NCBI GenBank assembly: GCA_030141585.1
Contig: JAQIFP010000018.1
Span: 41,324 to 81,825, forward strand
DNA: 40,502 nucleotides
DNA from: Ophryocystis elektroscirrha
Taxonomy: Eukaryota; Apicomplexa; Conoidasida; Neogregarinorida; Ophryocystidae
Direction: 5' to 3'
The notes under the pieces are model-generated. The model was not told the DNA's origin. It did not search any database and saw only the letters and a list, made by a program, of their open reading frames with translations. This document shows, in pieces, positions 13,701 through 24,340 of the stretch. The translations under genes were made by a program, and so were the position numbers. Numbering within the stretch: the stretch's first letter is position 1; each line of letters begins with the position of its first letter.

Positions 13701-14770
13701 TGCTGCATTAATCCAAATACATGTATTTCTTTCAATAATCGTGGAATAATGATTTTCAAATTTTCTCCAAAGTCAGATCATGCGAAATCTGGAAAAAATG
13801 TAGCTAAACAGTGTAATGTAAATTTTATTTAATCAGATGACAAAACTGCATTATGACGCAGCTATTACTACGTTTTACTGTAAAACTGCTAGGTAATAAT
13901 TATTAAGCATTAAATATATATGCATTAGTCAAAGATTTCAAAATCAAGTTTTTTGGGCTTGTATCAATGGAAGTTTTGGAGTCATCTTCCAAATAGAGGA
14001 ACAAGTTTTTCAGCGTTTGAAGGCAATTGAAAATATTATTACAAAAAACAGTCGTAATTATTTATATATAACTCAATATTAATTTTTTATAGATTAATAT
14101 TGAATATTACAGTTTTAATTACAAATTAAAATATAATATACGCTTATTAAAATTATAACTCTTATTCTAAATAAAGTTTATATTATATAACAGGAAGCTC
14201 AAAATTTCATATACATATATATAGCAAGATTTGTAATAAACATGTGATTTTTTTTGTAGTATATATAATTAAATATTTTACCACATAGTTCATGGATAGG
14301 CATTTTTGAGAAATATAAATATATTATTAAAACTTTATTAGCACTACTATAAATAAAGCCATAAGTATGTTATTAGTACAGTTAGTTAATTAATCATCTA
14401 TAGTACATATAATGTAGAGATTGTAGTATATGATAATAGTATAATTTTTTTACTAAATTTAATATAATTAAGTAAATTAACATTAAATTAATATTGATCT
14501 TATTCAGAGGATTGGAAAGTAGAAAAAAAGAATTCATCGGTACATGAAAATGTTATTTTTTTATTGATACTAATAGCATATCGTTAAAGGAGACGTCGTA
14601 GAGTCGGTTTTACACTTAGATAGGGAATCTCAAATTAATTTATTTAATAAATTATGCCTAAAAAAGTAAGTAATTTACCATTTATTAGTTGAAACAGGCC
14701 AATTTATAAGTCGTTTTTGGATTTTATAAGTGATTTAGAGGACATTAAACAGTCACATATCATGATTTAG
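7776..14770 (+). CDS. DDB1: DDB1-type protein (CPSF-A / MMS1 superfamily), 24 exons
   Basis: Exons: 7776-8114, 8772-8968, 9224-9503, 9747-9840, 9872-9903, 10159-10353, 10588-10698, 10733-10900, 11031-11108, 11205-11339, 11413-11486, 11520-11655, 11688-12412, 12638-12762, 12798-12934, 12968-13075, 13393-13490, 13526-13604, 13638-13799, 13837-13892, 13929-14053, 14508-14539, 14577-14665, 14698-14770. All phases agree, giving 1215 aa; human DDB1 is 1140. Blocks collinear with DDB1 include the N-terminus (RIKDPTVV), a GDVFDICSGTFQ strand, DKITIATYCENYLSIAMENY, the YLAVLTWKGSIYIY blade, CRFSFDESKLVIVI, and the C-terminal helical domain with VKGDVVESVL. DDB1 is the triple-propeller adaptor of CUL4 ubiquitin ligases. 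SF3B3 and CPSF1 share the fold; the N-terminus and the blade Trp favour DDB1. Twelve introns are 31-37 nt. The intron after exon 9 is the least certain. Confidence 0.8.
8115..8771 (+). other. Long AT-rich intron 1 of the DDB1-type gene
   Basis: This 657-nt intron is almost entirely A and T. It holds (TA)n tracts near 8196-8222 and 8465-8483 and many degenerate TATAAA/TAATATAT copies. No exon or RNA gene is visible on either strand. The donor follows GCCCCTATT and the acceptor is TTTTCAG. Confidence 0.75.
14054..14507 (+). other. 454-nt intron near the 3' end of the DDB1-type gene
   Basis: AT-rich, with no open frame that joins in phase and no structured RNA visible. The flanking exons fuse as CAG GAT TGG and keep the DDB1 C-terminal domain in frame. 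Confidence 0.7.
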
Positions 14771-14974
14771 ATTTTTTATTATTGCAAATACAAAATATTT
14801 TGCTCTTACACCTAAGGAAACAGATTTTTTTGAGTTTATACTTTTCTTTTTAATGTTAATAATACAACTTAACATTAAGTTTATTTGATAAAAATTTATA
14901 AAATTACATGAAATTAATTGTAAGAGTGAGTAATTTTTTTTTAAAAAAAAAAAGCAACATATAATTAAAATTAA

Positions 14975-17900
14975 ATGGAGTTGAATAAATTACTAGAAGA
15001 AAGCAAAGTATACAATACTAACGTAAAATACCTTGATATAAAAATAAGTGAGGTGCCTTCTGTGAAACAAGAAAGTACATTTGAATTTGAGTCGAATAAA
15101 GAAAATTATTTATTACAGTTATCAAATTATTTAAATTATGCATATGAAGTCAACAATGCAGCTACTACTTTGAATAATACTGCAGTAAATGAGAAATTAC
15201 AGAACCTAAAAGATCAGCCTATAGAATTGTGGCAAAGTTTATCAGAATGGTATGATCAGAATATACATTCTAATAATGATAAATCATATTTAAAGTCTGT
15301 CTTTAAACAGTTCAAAACTGATTTGGCGGATATAAAGCAGTTTTTGTTAGAAAATAATCCAAATATAGGAGAAGCTGATGGAGACAATACTGTATCTGAT
15401 ATAGCGACAGATACAGATGAAGAAGATGTACTTTGCTGTAATCCGCCATTTATACAAATTTTAAAACAAGCTATTCGGTCTATTAAGCGCGTCGAAAGAG
15501 AAAGATTTTTGACATATTCATGTTTACAAGAATATAATAAACATAATTTTTTAGATATACCACACATCAACAATAAATTGTTGAATGAAGTTTTATATCC
15601 GGCGAAAATATCCAAGAGACGAAACGAACAAGCTATTAAACGTGATTTAAGACATTCATCTGTCTATAGTGTTAATGAAGTAAAAAATATGCCTGCAGAA
15701 AGCAGTATTGAATCTTTATTGCTCAGTTGGATAAACATTAAAACTTCACTTCAAATCAAAAAAAAAAAAAAAAAAAAAAAAAACCTTGTAAATGTCGATG
15801 AATATATTTTCGAAGATTTGTCTAATACAAAATCATTATACTTAAGTCACGCTTATAGTATATGGGGTAATCCATATAAGTTAGGACAGCTTACTCATTT
15901 GATAACCTCAGAATTGTTGTTGAATCTAAAGCAGTTCACCAAACCTATCAAACCAATAAATGCAGTTTGGGGCCATGCAAAGAAATCTCGTATAAAACCT
16001 AAAATTGATATTAAAAACAATTTGTGCTTCAAATCTGAACCAATTTCTTCACAATTTCAAAGTGCAACGTTGAAGAGTAAACAGCATAATTTAATATCAC
16101 AACCACCTTCAAGTGACTCTGAGGTTGAACCTGTAGAATCATATTTTCCTACTAAACCGTTTAATGATAATTTATTATTACCTTTCCCTAATGATGCTTC
16201 ACATTGGGATCTCCCACGCAGTAAAGTATACAATCTTGATTATAACGAAGATTCGAATAGTGAAGACAGTCACGTTGGTTACTTAGAAAAACAAAAAGAA
16301 ATTAAAAAAAAATTATTGAATAATATACATAAACCTGTCCCGACACCGTCTAATATTTGGTGTAATCCAAAGAATAATAAGGCTTACGAAATGTCCCAAA
16401 TCAATTTATCGGAAACGGTGAAAGTTAGCAATCGCCTGAAAGGCAGACTCCGTAATATTGAATCCCAATATGTAAACATAGAAAAACCGGTTGGCTTCAT
16501 CACTTTAGGAAAAGATGTGGCACAAAGAAGTATGAGTTTAGTTGGAATAGATTTCAACCGCTTATATAAACAGCTTGGGAATCAAAAAACTTTTCAAAAA
16601 AATTTAGGAGCGTATACACATATGATTCAAAATAGGTATGCATTTTTTTTTTTAACCTAATATCAGTAAGCGTTATTATATACTTATTAACGAAAAAAAA
16701 AAAACAATTACACTTGTGCAAGGCTCTTCACTTATGTTATTTTGGGAATATACTCCAGAACAATACGCTGCTAATAAAGTACTTAATTTTTTTTTTTTTA
16801 TTCATTTGATAGGCGTGGAAATTATATTGGAATTTATGGGCCCGTTCAGACTTTAAAAATCAGATCTCTGGGTATACCAAAGCTAAAAGATATACTCGCA
16901 TGAATAACATTGGATGGTATTTATGGCAAAACGACTTGGATCATTTGGCTAAAATAAAAACACGTCTTTCAAGTTCTGTTTTGAACGCAAAACATATGGT
17001 TCCACGTATTTTGTTCAGTTCAAATCAAGACTCCAAAAGTCTAATAAATATCGAAGTTAATATAGAGGTAGTATATTAATTCAAATTATATTTGTAATTA
17101 AGAACGAATTATTTTATCTTATGTGTAAATTAATTACTAAAGCATACGTGTATATATATTAATATACGTGTACTTATTTATTATTATTATTATTATTATT
17201 AAATAAATTCAATGATTTCAAAATAAATTACTTATGTTATAGGAAACTGACTATACAAAGCCGGAAATATGCTTACACATGTTTAAGACTTTCGCTGCTA
17301 ACTTGGATAATATTCTTGAGAAATACAAACAGTCCAACTTGATCAACACACATACATTCAAGCTTCACGTTCAAACAAAAGTTTCGAGTTTATTATCAAA
17401 GCATTTTGTCTCCTTATTCTCCCGTTACTTCAAATCAATATTGCCTCAATACAAGTTAGATTGTCAACATTTATGTTTCTGTATAGAGATTTATATATTA
17501 AGGGTCGGACGTTAATGAAATTAAAATACCAATCCGAAATATCTAAAACCGATAAAAAACTTCGAACCGTATGTATACAATACAAAATTTAATAACGCTT
17601 TTAGACTTCTTATTCTGAGGTTGAGCAGCCATCTCCAGAGACTGTTGCAGACGAAGAATCTAAAACTATTCTCCAGGCATCTTATTCTAAAGTAAGTCAT
17701 AAAATATTTTTTATACCCGAAAAAGACAACGACACTAAGAAGGTGCCTTCCAGCCTTTGATTTGAATGCTGATAGTCCCGATAAGGCATATATACAATCT
17801 GACATTTTCCCACCTGATATAATAGCAACTATTGAGCCTGAACCCATTAGTGATATACTGAGAAACAAAATAGTCAATTACAGTGGCATACAACTATCTC

Positions 17901-18645
17901 CTGTTATTGGATCCATTATAAATACAATTAAGGGATGTAGTGATAATGAAATCAATCAAGTATCTAAGCACCTTAAAATACTAAATTGGCTAATTCGCTT
18001 AAGTCTTGTTATAAAAAAAACATATAAAACAAAAAGAGCTTTACAGAATATATTTGAAAAAGGCACTAATCAAGTTCTCCCTAACAACGTACTCACTTGG
18101 ATTGTACAAAGATTTTATGCTATTGATGAAACCAGAGCGTACTTTATGAAACCAGAACATGAAATAAAGTAAGAATTTTCTTAAATCAATTTTATTAAGA
18201 AATTAGTACAAATAAATAAATTTTAATTTATTTATTTATGTTTGTTTTAATGTAATTAAATATTTTCAAAAATAAATAAATTTATTAGTAGTTATAAATA
18301 ATTAAATAAAGTGAATAAAGCTTTTGCTAATTGTATGTTTACAGATGCGTAACAAGTATATTATATATGTGCTTATCATTTACGAAAAACTGGCAATTTG
18401 ATTTTAGTCCTTTGGTTAATTTTGAATGGAGTTCTAACATGTTTAAAGAGAGGTACTATTTAAATACAATATAGTATAAATAAATTAGATTTTTTAAATG
18501 TGCCAAGTTAATGGGCTTACGCTGCATATCACAGTATGTATGGGTGCTAGAAGCGCCATTAAAACTGGATACACAAACATCTATACAAGAAAGTTCAATA
18601 GGCGTTTTTTTTCAACATTCACAACGCAAAAGAAAAACACGTTAA
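14975..18645 (+). CDS. POLR1E: Long protein ending in an RPA49 (RNA polymerase I subunit A49) C-terminal domain
   Basis: Exons 14975-16635, 16667-16778, 16813-17067, 17243-17454, 17487-17568, 17605-17691, 17726-18168, 18345-18452 and 18489-18645 join in phase to 1038 codons; six introns are 31-36 nt. Residues ~804-1038 follow RPA49/POLR1E: RCLPAFD near the start of the match, a central helical region, HEIKCVTSILYMCLSF, NWQFDFSPL, then FFKCAKLMGLRC and a basic tail. This tandem winged-helix part binds DNA in Pol I. The first ~800 residues match nothing I know; they are polar, with an acidic run near 147 and eight Lys near 265 coded by 26 A's. Known RPA49 proteins are 415-480 aa with a TFIIF-like N-terminal domain that I cannot find. 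Alternatives are two or three overlapping genes, since ATGs at 16901 and 17515 overlap stops of other readings. The stop overlaps that of RPL13. Confidence 0.6.
15758..15783 (+). repeat. 26-A homopolymer inside a coding exon
   Basis: An uninterrupted A run codes for eight Lys plus the first two bases of an Asn codon in the RPA49-linked gene. The frame is open on both sides, so the run length as given is consistent with coding. Such runs are prone to sequencing error and polymerase slippage. Confidence 0.9.
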
Positions 18646-19541
18646 TCTTGTTTCTTTGGTTTTCGCGCAGCTTGTAAAACTTCAAAGGCATTTTTCACAC
18701 GGTCTTTTTCTTCAATTTTAGCTATAGTAACTCTTGGTGCTTCTTTTGGGACAGGGAAAAGATGTTTCATGAATCCCTTTACTGGAATAATACCTTCTAG
18801 ATCTTCTTCATTGGGGGCACCACCGAAACCTTTTTTATACCGTTTAGCTCTGCGAGGTCTGACGCCTAATCGATTTTTGTACTCTTGTAATCTAAATAAA
18901 AAAGCAATGAAAGTCTCATTTTTTTGCATAAAATGTTACAAATGATATTGCTAGAACATATACATCATTTATTTTTAAAAGTATATATATATATATATAT
19001 GTCGGGTTTGATATAAGGGAGTTTAATTACCCAACAATTAATATATATATTATTAATTATTATGTGGTGATATTTATACTTAAATATATTTAACCAATAC
19101 GTTCTGATTATATAGGAGGAAATAAATAAACAGCTAGCATAATTTATTTTTTGATAATTCAATGATAAATTGTATAATTTATCAAATTCATATGTCAAAA
19201 AATTACCTATTGACGTTTTCGTTTAAAGATTCATAGCAGCGGTTTTTTCTACGGTGATCTACAGATATGCCTATAGTGCGTGCAACTTTCTTGGATATTC
19301 CTGCAGTTTTAAGTTCTTCAAGAGTGAATCCTCTTCCAAACCGCAGTTTGATATTATATCTTTGAGTAGGAGGGTGAATAACTGGTCTTAAAAGTCCAAT
19401 TGGTCTGTTACTCAAGAGCTTTTGTTTACGAACCTTTCTTCTTGCGCTTTTTTTAGCTGGCTGGTCAAAACGAGTTTTTACATATCGTTGCCAGTTTTTG
19501 TGGAAGTGTGCATTTGGTAAAACATTATTTCCTCGCACCAT
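18642..19541 (-). CDS. RPL13: 60S ribosomal protein L13 (eL13)
   Basis: A structural protein of the large cytosolic ribosomal subunit. Exon 1 is 19541-19207 and exon 2 is 18891-18642, joined at AG|A to give 194 aa; human has 211. Recognisable blocks are [20 protein letters not shown] near the N-terminus, [18 protein letters not shown], and [20 protein letters not shown], followed after the junction by LQEYKNRL. The 315-nt intron contains a (TA)n tract at about 18980-19000. The stop codon (TTA on the + strand, 18642-18644) overlaps the stop of the convergent RPA49-type gene. The start codon is 181 nt from that of divergent RPS16. Start choice is firm because MVRGNN leads directly into the conserved HFHK motif. 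Confidence 0.97.
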
Positions 19542-19722
19542 TTTTTAGGCAAAAGACCTAATTACTGTCTCAAAAAGTCGTGATCCTGCTTCGCCACCTA
19601 ACAATAAATATTGTATAGCCATATTTAATAATAGATAGCTAAATTAAAAGGTATGAGTTCTTCTACGCATTAAATTTATTTTTATTTATCTGAAATATTT
19701 GATTTACTGCTATCAGTTGCAA
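19542..19722. promoter_or_regulatory. Shared upstream region between divergent RPL13 and RPS16
   Basis: These 181 nt between two ribosomal-protein start codons must contain both leaders and core promoters. I see no clear TATA box or terminal pyrimidine tract that can be assigned. The call is positional. Confidence 0.4.
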
Positions 19723-20247
19723 ATGTCAGAAGAAGCCAATTTTGCTGCACCAGTAATCCGAACCCAAACCTTTGGTCGTAAGGTTCGTTTAGTTTGTCGT
19801 AATCTAAACTCCAATAGAAAACAGCAGTTGCTGTCGCTCTTTGCACACCAGGAAAAGGCATGATCAAAGTTAATGGAGTTCCATTAGAGTTAATTAAACC
19901 TGATACCTACCGTTTCAAAGCTTTCGAGCCTCTTTTAATTCTGGGTAAAAAAAGATTTGAAGACATCAATATTCGTGTACGCGTTCGTGGTGGTGGTATG
20001 ACTTCTCAAATTTACGGTAAGAATTTCAATTATTTAAATTAAATAGATAATTTTATATTTATCAATAATATCATTATATAATAACAATATATAAGATTAT
20101 GTTACTACCAGATAATTATACTATTTTCAAAATGGCATGTATCAAGATATTTATGTACATATATATATATATATATTAATAATTACTTTAGTTTAATATA
20201 TATGTATATTAATACATATATTAATAATTTCCTTAATTAAATATAAT

Positions 20248-20284
<37 letters not shown>

Positions 20285-20317
20285 GTATATTAGTATATAT
20301 ATTTATAACTACCTTAG

Positions 20318-20375
<58 letters not shown>

Positions 20376-20642
20376 TGAGTTAAATTATATGAGTTAAATT
20401 TTATGTGATATCACGTTTGAAACTGAGAAATTTATTTGTATATTTTAGCCATTCGTCAAGCAATAGCAAAAGGAATTGTTTCTTTCCATCAAAAAAGCCA
20501 TGATGAAGCAACTAAAAAAGAAATCCGTGACATTTTAGTCGCATATGATCGCTCTCTATTAGTTGCTGATCCACGTAGATGTGAGCCGAAAAAGTTTGGT
20601 GGACGTGGTGCTCGTTCTCGCTACCAAAAATCATACCGTTAA
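19723..20642 (+). CDS. RPS16: 40S ribosomal protein S16 (uS9)
   Basis: A small-subunit protein whose C-terminal tail reaches the decoding centre. Exons 19723-19782, 19818-20016 and 20449-20642 give 150 aa; human has 146. The first intron is 35 nt and splits FGRK|KTAVAVA exactly at the conserved motif, which is a very secure junction. The second intron (20017-20448) is expanded by (TA)n arrays. Further markers are [44 protein letters not shown], and the invariant end [11 protein letters not shown]. The start was chosen as the only ATG in frame upstream of TFGRK. Confidence 0.97.
20322..20371. repeat. (TA)n array, about 50 bp, in RPS16 intron 2
   Basis: One of the longest pure TA tracts here. 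Shorter ones lie at about 20161-20181 and 20250-20279 in the same intron. Confidence 0.92.
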
Positions 20643-21893
20643 AATACTGGTCTATACCTTGTATCAAATTTTATTTTTCAAATAAGGTTCAAATTCATTC
20701 AAATTTAGAAAGCAAATATAAAATTGCAAAAATAAACATAAAACTTGGCTAAAGTTGGTATTATTGTTAAAAAATCTACAGTGACAATATATGCTTTAAC
20801 ATATATAGAAACACATTGTACGTAAATTCGAGTTCAAATCTATATGTTTCAATAAACAAGAGTATACTATCAATTTGTGCAACTAATTGATTACAGACAT
20901 ACCTATATATATATATATATATACGTATATTTATCTATAAAGATAGAATAAAGAAATGATATTTGCTTTATCAATTATTACCTATAATTTTAATGTAATA
21001 TAGATTTGTGGCTGAGAATTGCAATCGAATTATTATCAAGAAGAGGCTTATGTATTAAAATATATCTGAAGTTTTTGTCTTTAAACAAATATCTAAATAT
21101 ATATAACAAATATGTGTATATATATATATATAGATGAACATTCAAAATTCAAATTAATTTGTACCGTACATCACAATGTACATTATCAATGTAGCGAAAT
21201 AAATTAGGTGATTTATATAGTTCGCTTAAAAAAAATTATTAAGTAAGAATGCTTGGTAATTTAGTGTGCAATATATGCATCTATCAAAACATCTTAACAT
21301 GTTACAATTTTTTAGCAGAATTTAATTAATGAGGTATATATATTATAGACTTATTGAATGAAACATGTTTTGACGTAGATATATAAGTTTTTTCCTTGTG
21401 TATGCATACGATATTCACAATTTACATATATATATACATATTTATATATATATATATATATGTAATCAATATTGATTTTGCATATATGGATTACTAATAC
21501 AGTACAAAATAATATACTAAATGTATTATGTGAAGTTTGGATATGTTGAAAATATAAATAAATTGATATATTTTGTCTATATATATATAATTTAAACTAT
21601 ACAATCATGAAATCTAATTTTTATATATTATAAAAATTGTGAGAAACATGTACTATAAACAGTTAAGCTTAAAGAGCACTCAACATTAAACATCATCAAG
21701 CTGTATTTTTTATGATTACTCATTAATCACCGCGAAAAGATGGATATTTTTTTTTGGACTAAATGTGTTATATACACATTGAAATTTATTGGTAGCTATA
21801 AAAAAACATTTTAGATTTAAATTTTTATACGTAAGCAATGTGTAAAAGCTTTAATTAATTATTAGATTTATTGATTTTTTTCGAATGTTTTGT
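20643..21893. other. 1.25-kb gene-free gap between convergent RPS16 and RPS18
   Basis: AT-rich DNA with several (TA)n tracts, for example near 20903-20923, 21117-21132 and 21446-21462. No open frame over 60 codons matches a protein family, and there is no tRNA or rRNA. A weak A-box/B-box-like pair at 20745-20835 was examined and rejected. It holds the two 3' UTRs and otherwise nothing I can name. Confidence 0.6.
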
Positions 21894-22487
21894 TTATTTC
21901 TTCTTAGTGGAAACACCAACAGTACGTCCGTTACGACCAGTTGTTTTAGTATGTTGACCACGTACACGTAGTTTCCAGTGGTGGCGTAGACCACGGTGAG
22001 CATATATTTTCCTAAGTCTTTCAAGATCTTCACGGAGAGTATTGTCAAGAGCATTGGAAGCTACATGCTTGTCTTCACCATGAAAGAAGTCTTTTCTGCG
22101 GTTAAAAAACCATGTTGGTATTTTAAATTGTTTAGGCATGTTTAATATGGCAGCAACTTTAGCAATTTCTTCTGGTGTTAATTCTCCTGCACGTTTTTTT
22201 AAATCAATTTCTGCTTTTTTGCAGCATAATATTGAAAATCGACGTCCCATTCCTTTAAGTGCTGTTAAAGCTACCCAGACTTTTTGTGTTCCATCGACAT
22301 TGGTATTCATTATACGTAAAATATGTTGAAAATCTTCATGTTCCATAGGGAGACTCATCCTGATAACTAAGATATAAATGAACACATTGAAATAAATGTA
22401 ATTAAATGCATCATAGAAAATTAAAGTTTAAATTATCTTTACACAAAGTATGGAAAATACAAAAATTATTCTATTATACAAATATAC

Positions 22488-22536
<49 letters not shown>

Positions 22537-23013
22537 ATTACATTAACGTTTATATACTAATATGAGGTTTTAAGTATTACATAATGGCAAATTATAAGCT
22601 TAATAAATTTCGAAACGTATAGTATATTTACATACATCAGAAAGTTACCAAAATGATTCGTTACACATGTACGTGATTATCTAATTATAAAAATATTATT
22701 GTATTATTATTGACAGTCTAGTTTTTACTGTAAATCTATCTAATAAAAAAACGCTCACAGAGGCAAAAACCAAATTTTTGTTTAACATATTCTAAAATAA
22801 TGATTTATTATTACCTTGTTTACGTTAAATGAGTAGCGAAAATACGAAACAGATAACGGGACTGTACCTAACAACGTTACATATTTAAAGTGAATAACTA
22901 GGTATTAGTTATTTCACATTCTAAAGCCTGCAAATTTATAATATAATTATTTCAAACCTTTTCATTTTGAATATAAAATAAATATATGAAACTTACCTTT
23001 GACAAATTTCCAT
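21894..23013 (-). CDS. RPS18: 40S ribosomal protein S18 (uS13), with probable upstream leader exon
   Basis: A small-subunit head protein that contacts uL5 and eL11. The main exon 22359-21894 encodes [15 protein letters not shown] through [14 protein letters not shown], 154 aa; human has 152. Conserved blocks include [24 protein letters not shown] and [13 protein letters not shown]. Upstream, 23013-22997 reads MEICQ plus AG before a strong donor GTAAGT, and the acceptor TTATCAG sits one base before the canonical ATG. Splicing out 22360-22996 would therefore either remove a 5'-UTR intron or add six in-frame residues, giving 160 aa. I cannot tell which ATG is used; the canonical one at 22358 matches the family best. 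The gene is divergent from the kinase gene. Confidence 0.93.
22360..22996 (-). other. Probable 5' intron of RPS18
   Basis: A 637-nt AT-rich interval bounded (minus strand) by CAAAG|GTAAGT and TTATCAG|G. It contains (TA)n tracts at about 22491-22532 and no other gene. Its intron status rests on the splice signals alone. Confidence 0.5.
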
Positions 23014-23312
23014 CTAGTATGCAGAATATATTCTTAATTTAAATCTTTCAAATAACACATATCAGTTTAATACTGTTATATGAATAACCTGCATTATATA
23101 AAACTATGAATCGAAAAATACATTTAAGAATTGTGTTTTTAATGAATTATCAGAAATTTTTGCATTATTCGGATTTAACCTGAATATTAGTGCAAATAAT
23201 TTAAGACTAATGGAAAAAAAAAAAAATATTTTCCTTATTTTATTGTAGTATGCTTTACGTATAATTAGCATATTTGCTTTTGCAAAAAACTTCATCTAAT
23301 GCTCTCAGTTCA
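23014..23312. promoter_or_regulatory. Upstream region between divergent RPS18 and the kinase gene
   Basis: About 300 nt between the two inferred starts. It is AT-rich, has a 12-A run near 23215, and shows no recognisable promoter element. An acceptor-like CTCTCAG six bases before the kinase ATG could mean an additional upstream non-coding exon. Confidence 0.3.
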
Positions 23313-24293
23313 ATGTACTTACAAATAGCTGAAGGGATCAATTTGCTGACTTATATCAGAAATACGTTTTACACCTTAGTAATATCTTTATACTACCACA
23401 AATGGAAAACAACATTTTATACTATATTTAGCTACAGAAACCATAAATTGATATTTTTTAAAGTGTTTAACTTCTTTTTAAATCAATTTATTGGTTTTTT
23501 TGTCAAGCTACACCTCTATTTATTTCCACTAAATATTCAGCAGCGTAATTTACTTTTACATTATTGCTTGCTGAATGTACAAAATTTCGATAATAAAACA
23601 CATCAAGTATTCTGGGGTATGTCCAAATTAATTATATACCTAAAATATTTGATTCATAAATATATCATTTTTAACTTATATTACTGAAAATATAAAGATA
23701 TATACCTATATATAGTATTTGAACTATATATGGATGGATATATCTCTATATTTTAACAAATGACCTGTATATATGTTTATATATGTATATATTTTAATTA
23801 TAATATGGATATTTTTTAGATGTATTTAGTATTTACACAATTCTTCATATATACGTACAATCTGTAAGTATAATCTATGACTTTAAAGTTAATTGAACAT
23901 AAAAAGTTAATCCTGTTAAATGAAAACTAAATATGTATATATACTATATAGATTGGGCCATATTTTAAAATAATAATTTTTGTTCTAATTTACATAGACG
24001 TTATAAATACGGATCTTATAACCATACTGCATCATGATCTAATCAAAAATGAGCTATCTAAGGTTATGTTAAATGCCATATTTCTTTACAATTGCTCTTC
24101 AGCACCAAAAACAAACTGTCAAATTACTGAAGCAACTATGAAGTCTCATTTTGAATTCTTTCAATCTTTATCAATACTAATTATAAGAGCATCGTTCAGC
24201 TGTATTCCATCAATACTAAAAGAAATTTCCTTTTTCTTTTCAACCCTTGAGAACAATAGCTCAATTTCAATGTAAGTACTTTAACAAATACAT

Positions 24294-24340
<47 letters not shown>

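Noticed and set aside
15256..15615. 119-codon open frame on the - strand
   Set aside because: Lies wholly opposite a long, well-supported + strand exon. It is an antisense shadow.
16813..16903. Alternative frame joining exon 1 directly to 16813 and ending in TGA at the 16901 ATG
   Set aside because: Phase fits, but it skips the exon 16667-16778 and leaves its coding-like sequence unused. Kept only as an alternative within the RPA49 finding.
17521..17877. 118-codon open frame on the - strand
   Set aside because: Antisense to RPA49-type exons with matching protein similarity on the + strand.
20745..20835. A-box-like and B-box-like sequences resembling a tRNA gene
   Set aside because: They are about 85 nt apart, and no acceptor stem, anticodon arm or matching D arm could be folded. 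Likely chance.
23104..23295. 63-codon open frame on the - strand upstream of RPS18
   Set aside because: Lys/Phe/Ile-rich, with no similarity. It falls in the divergent upstream region.
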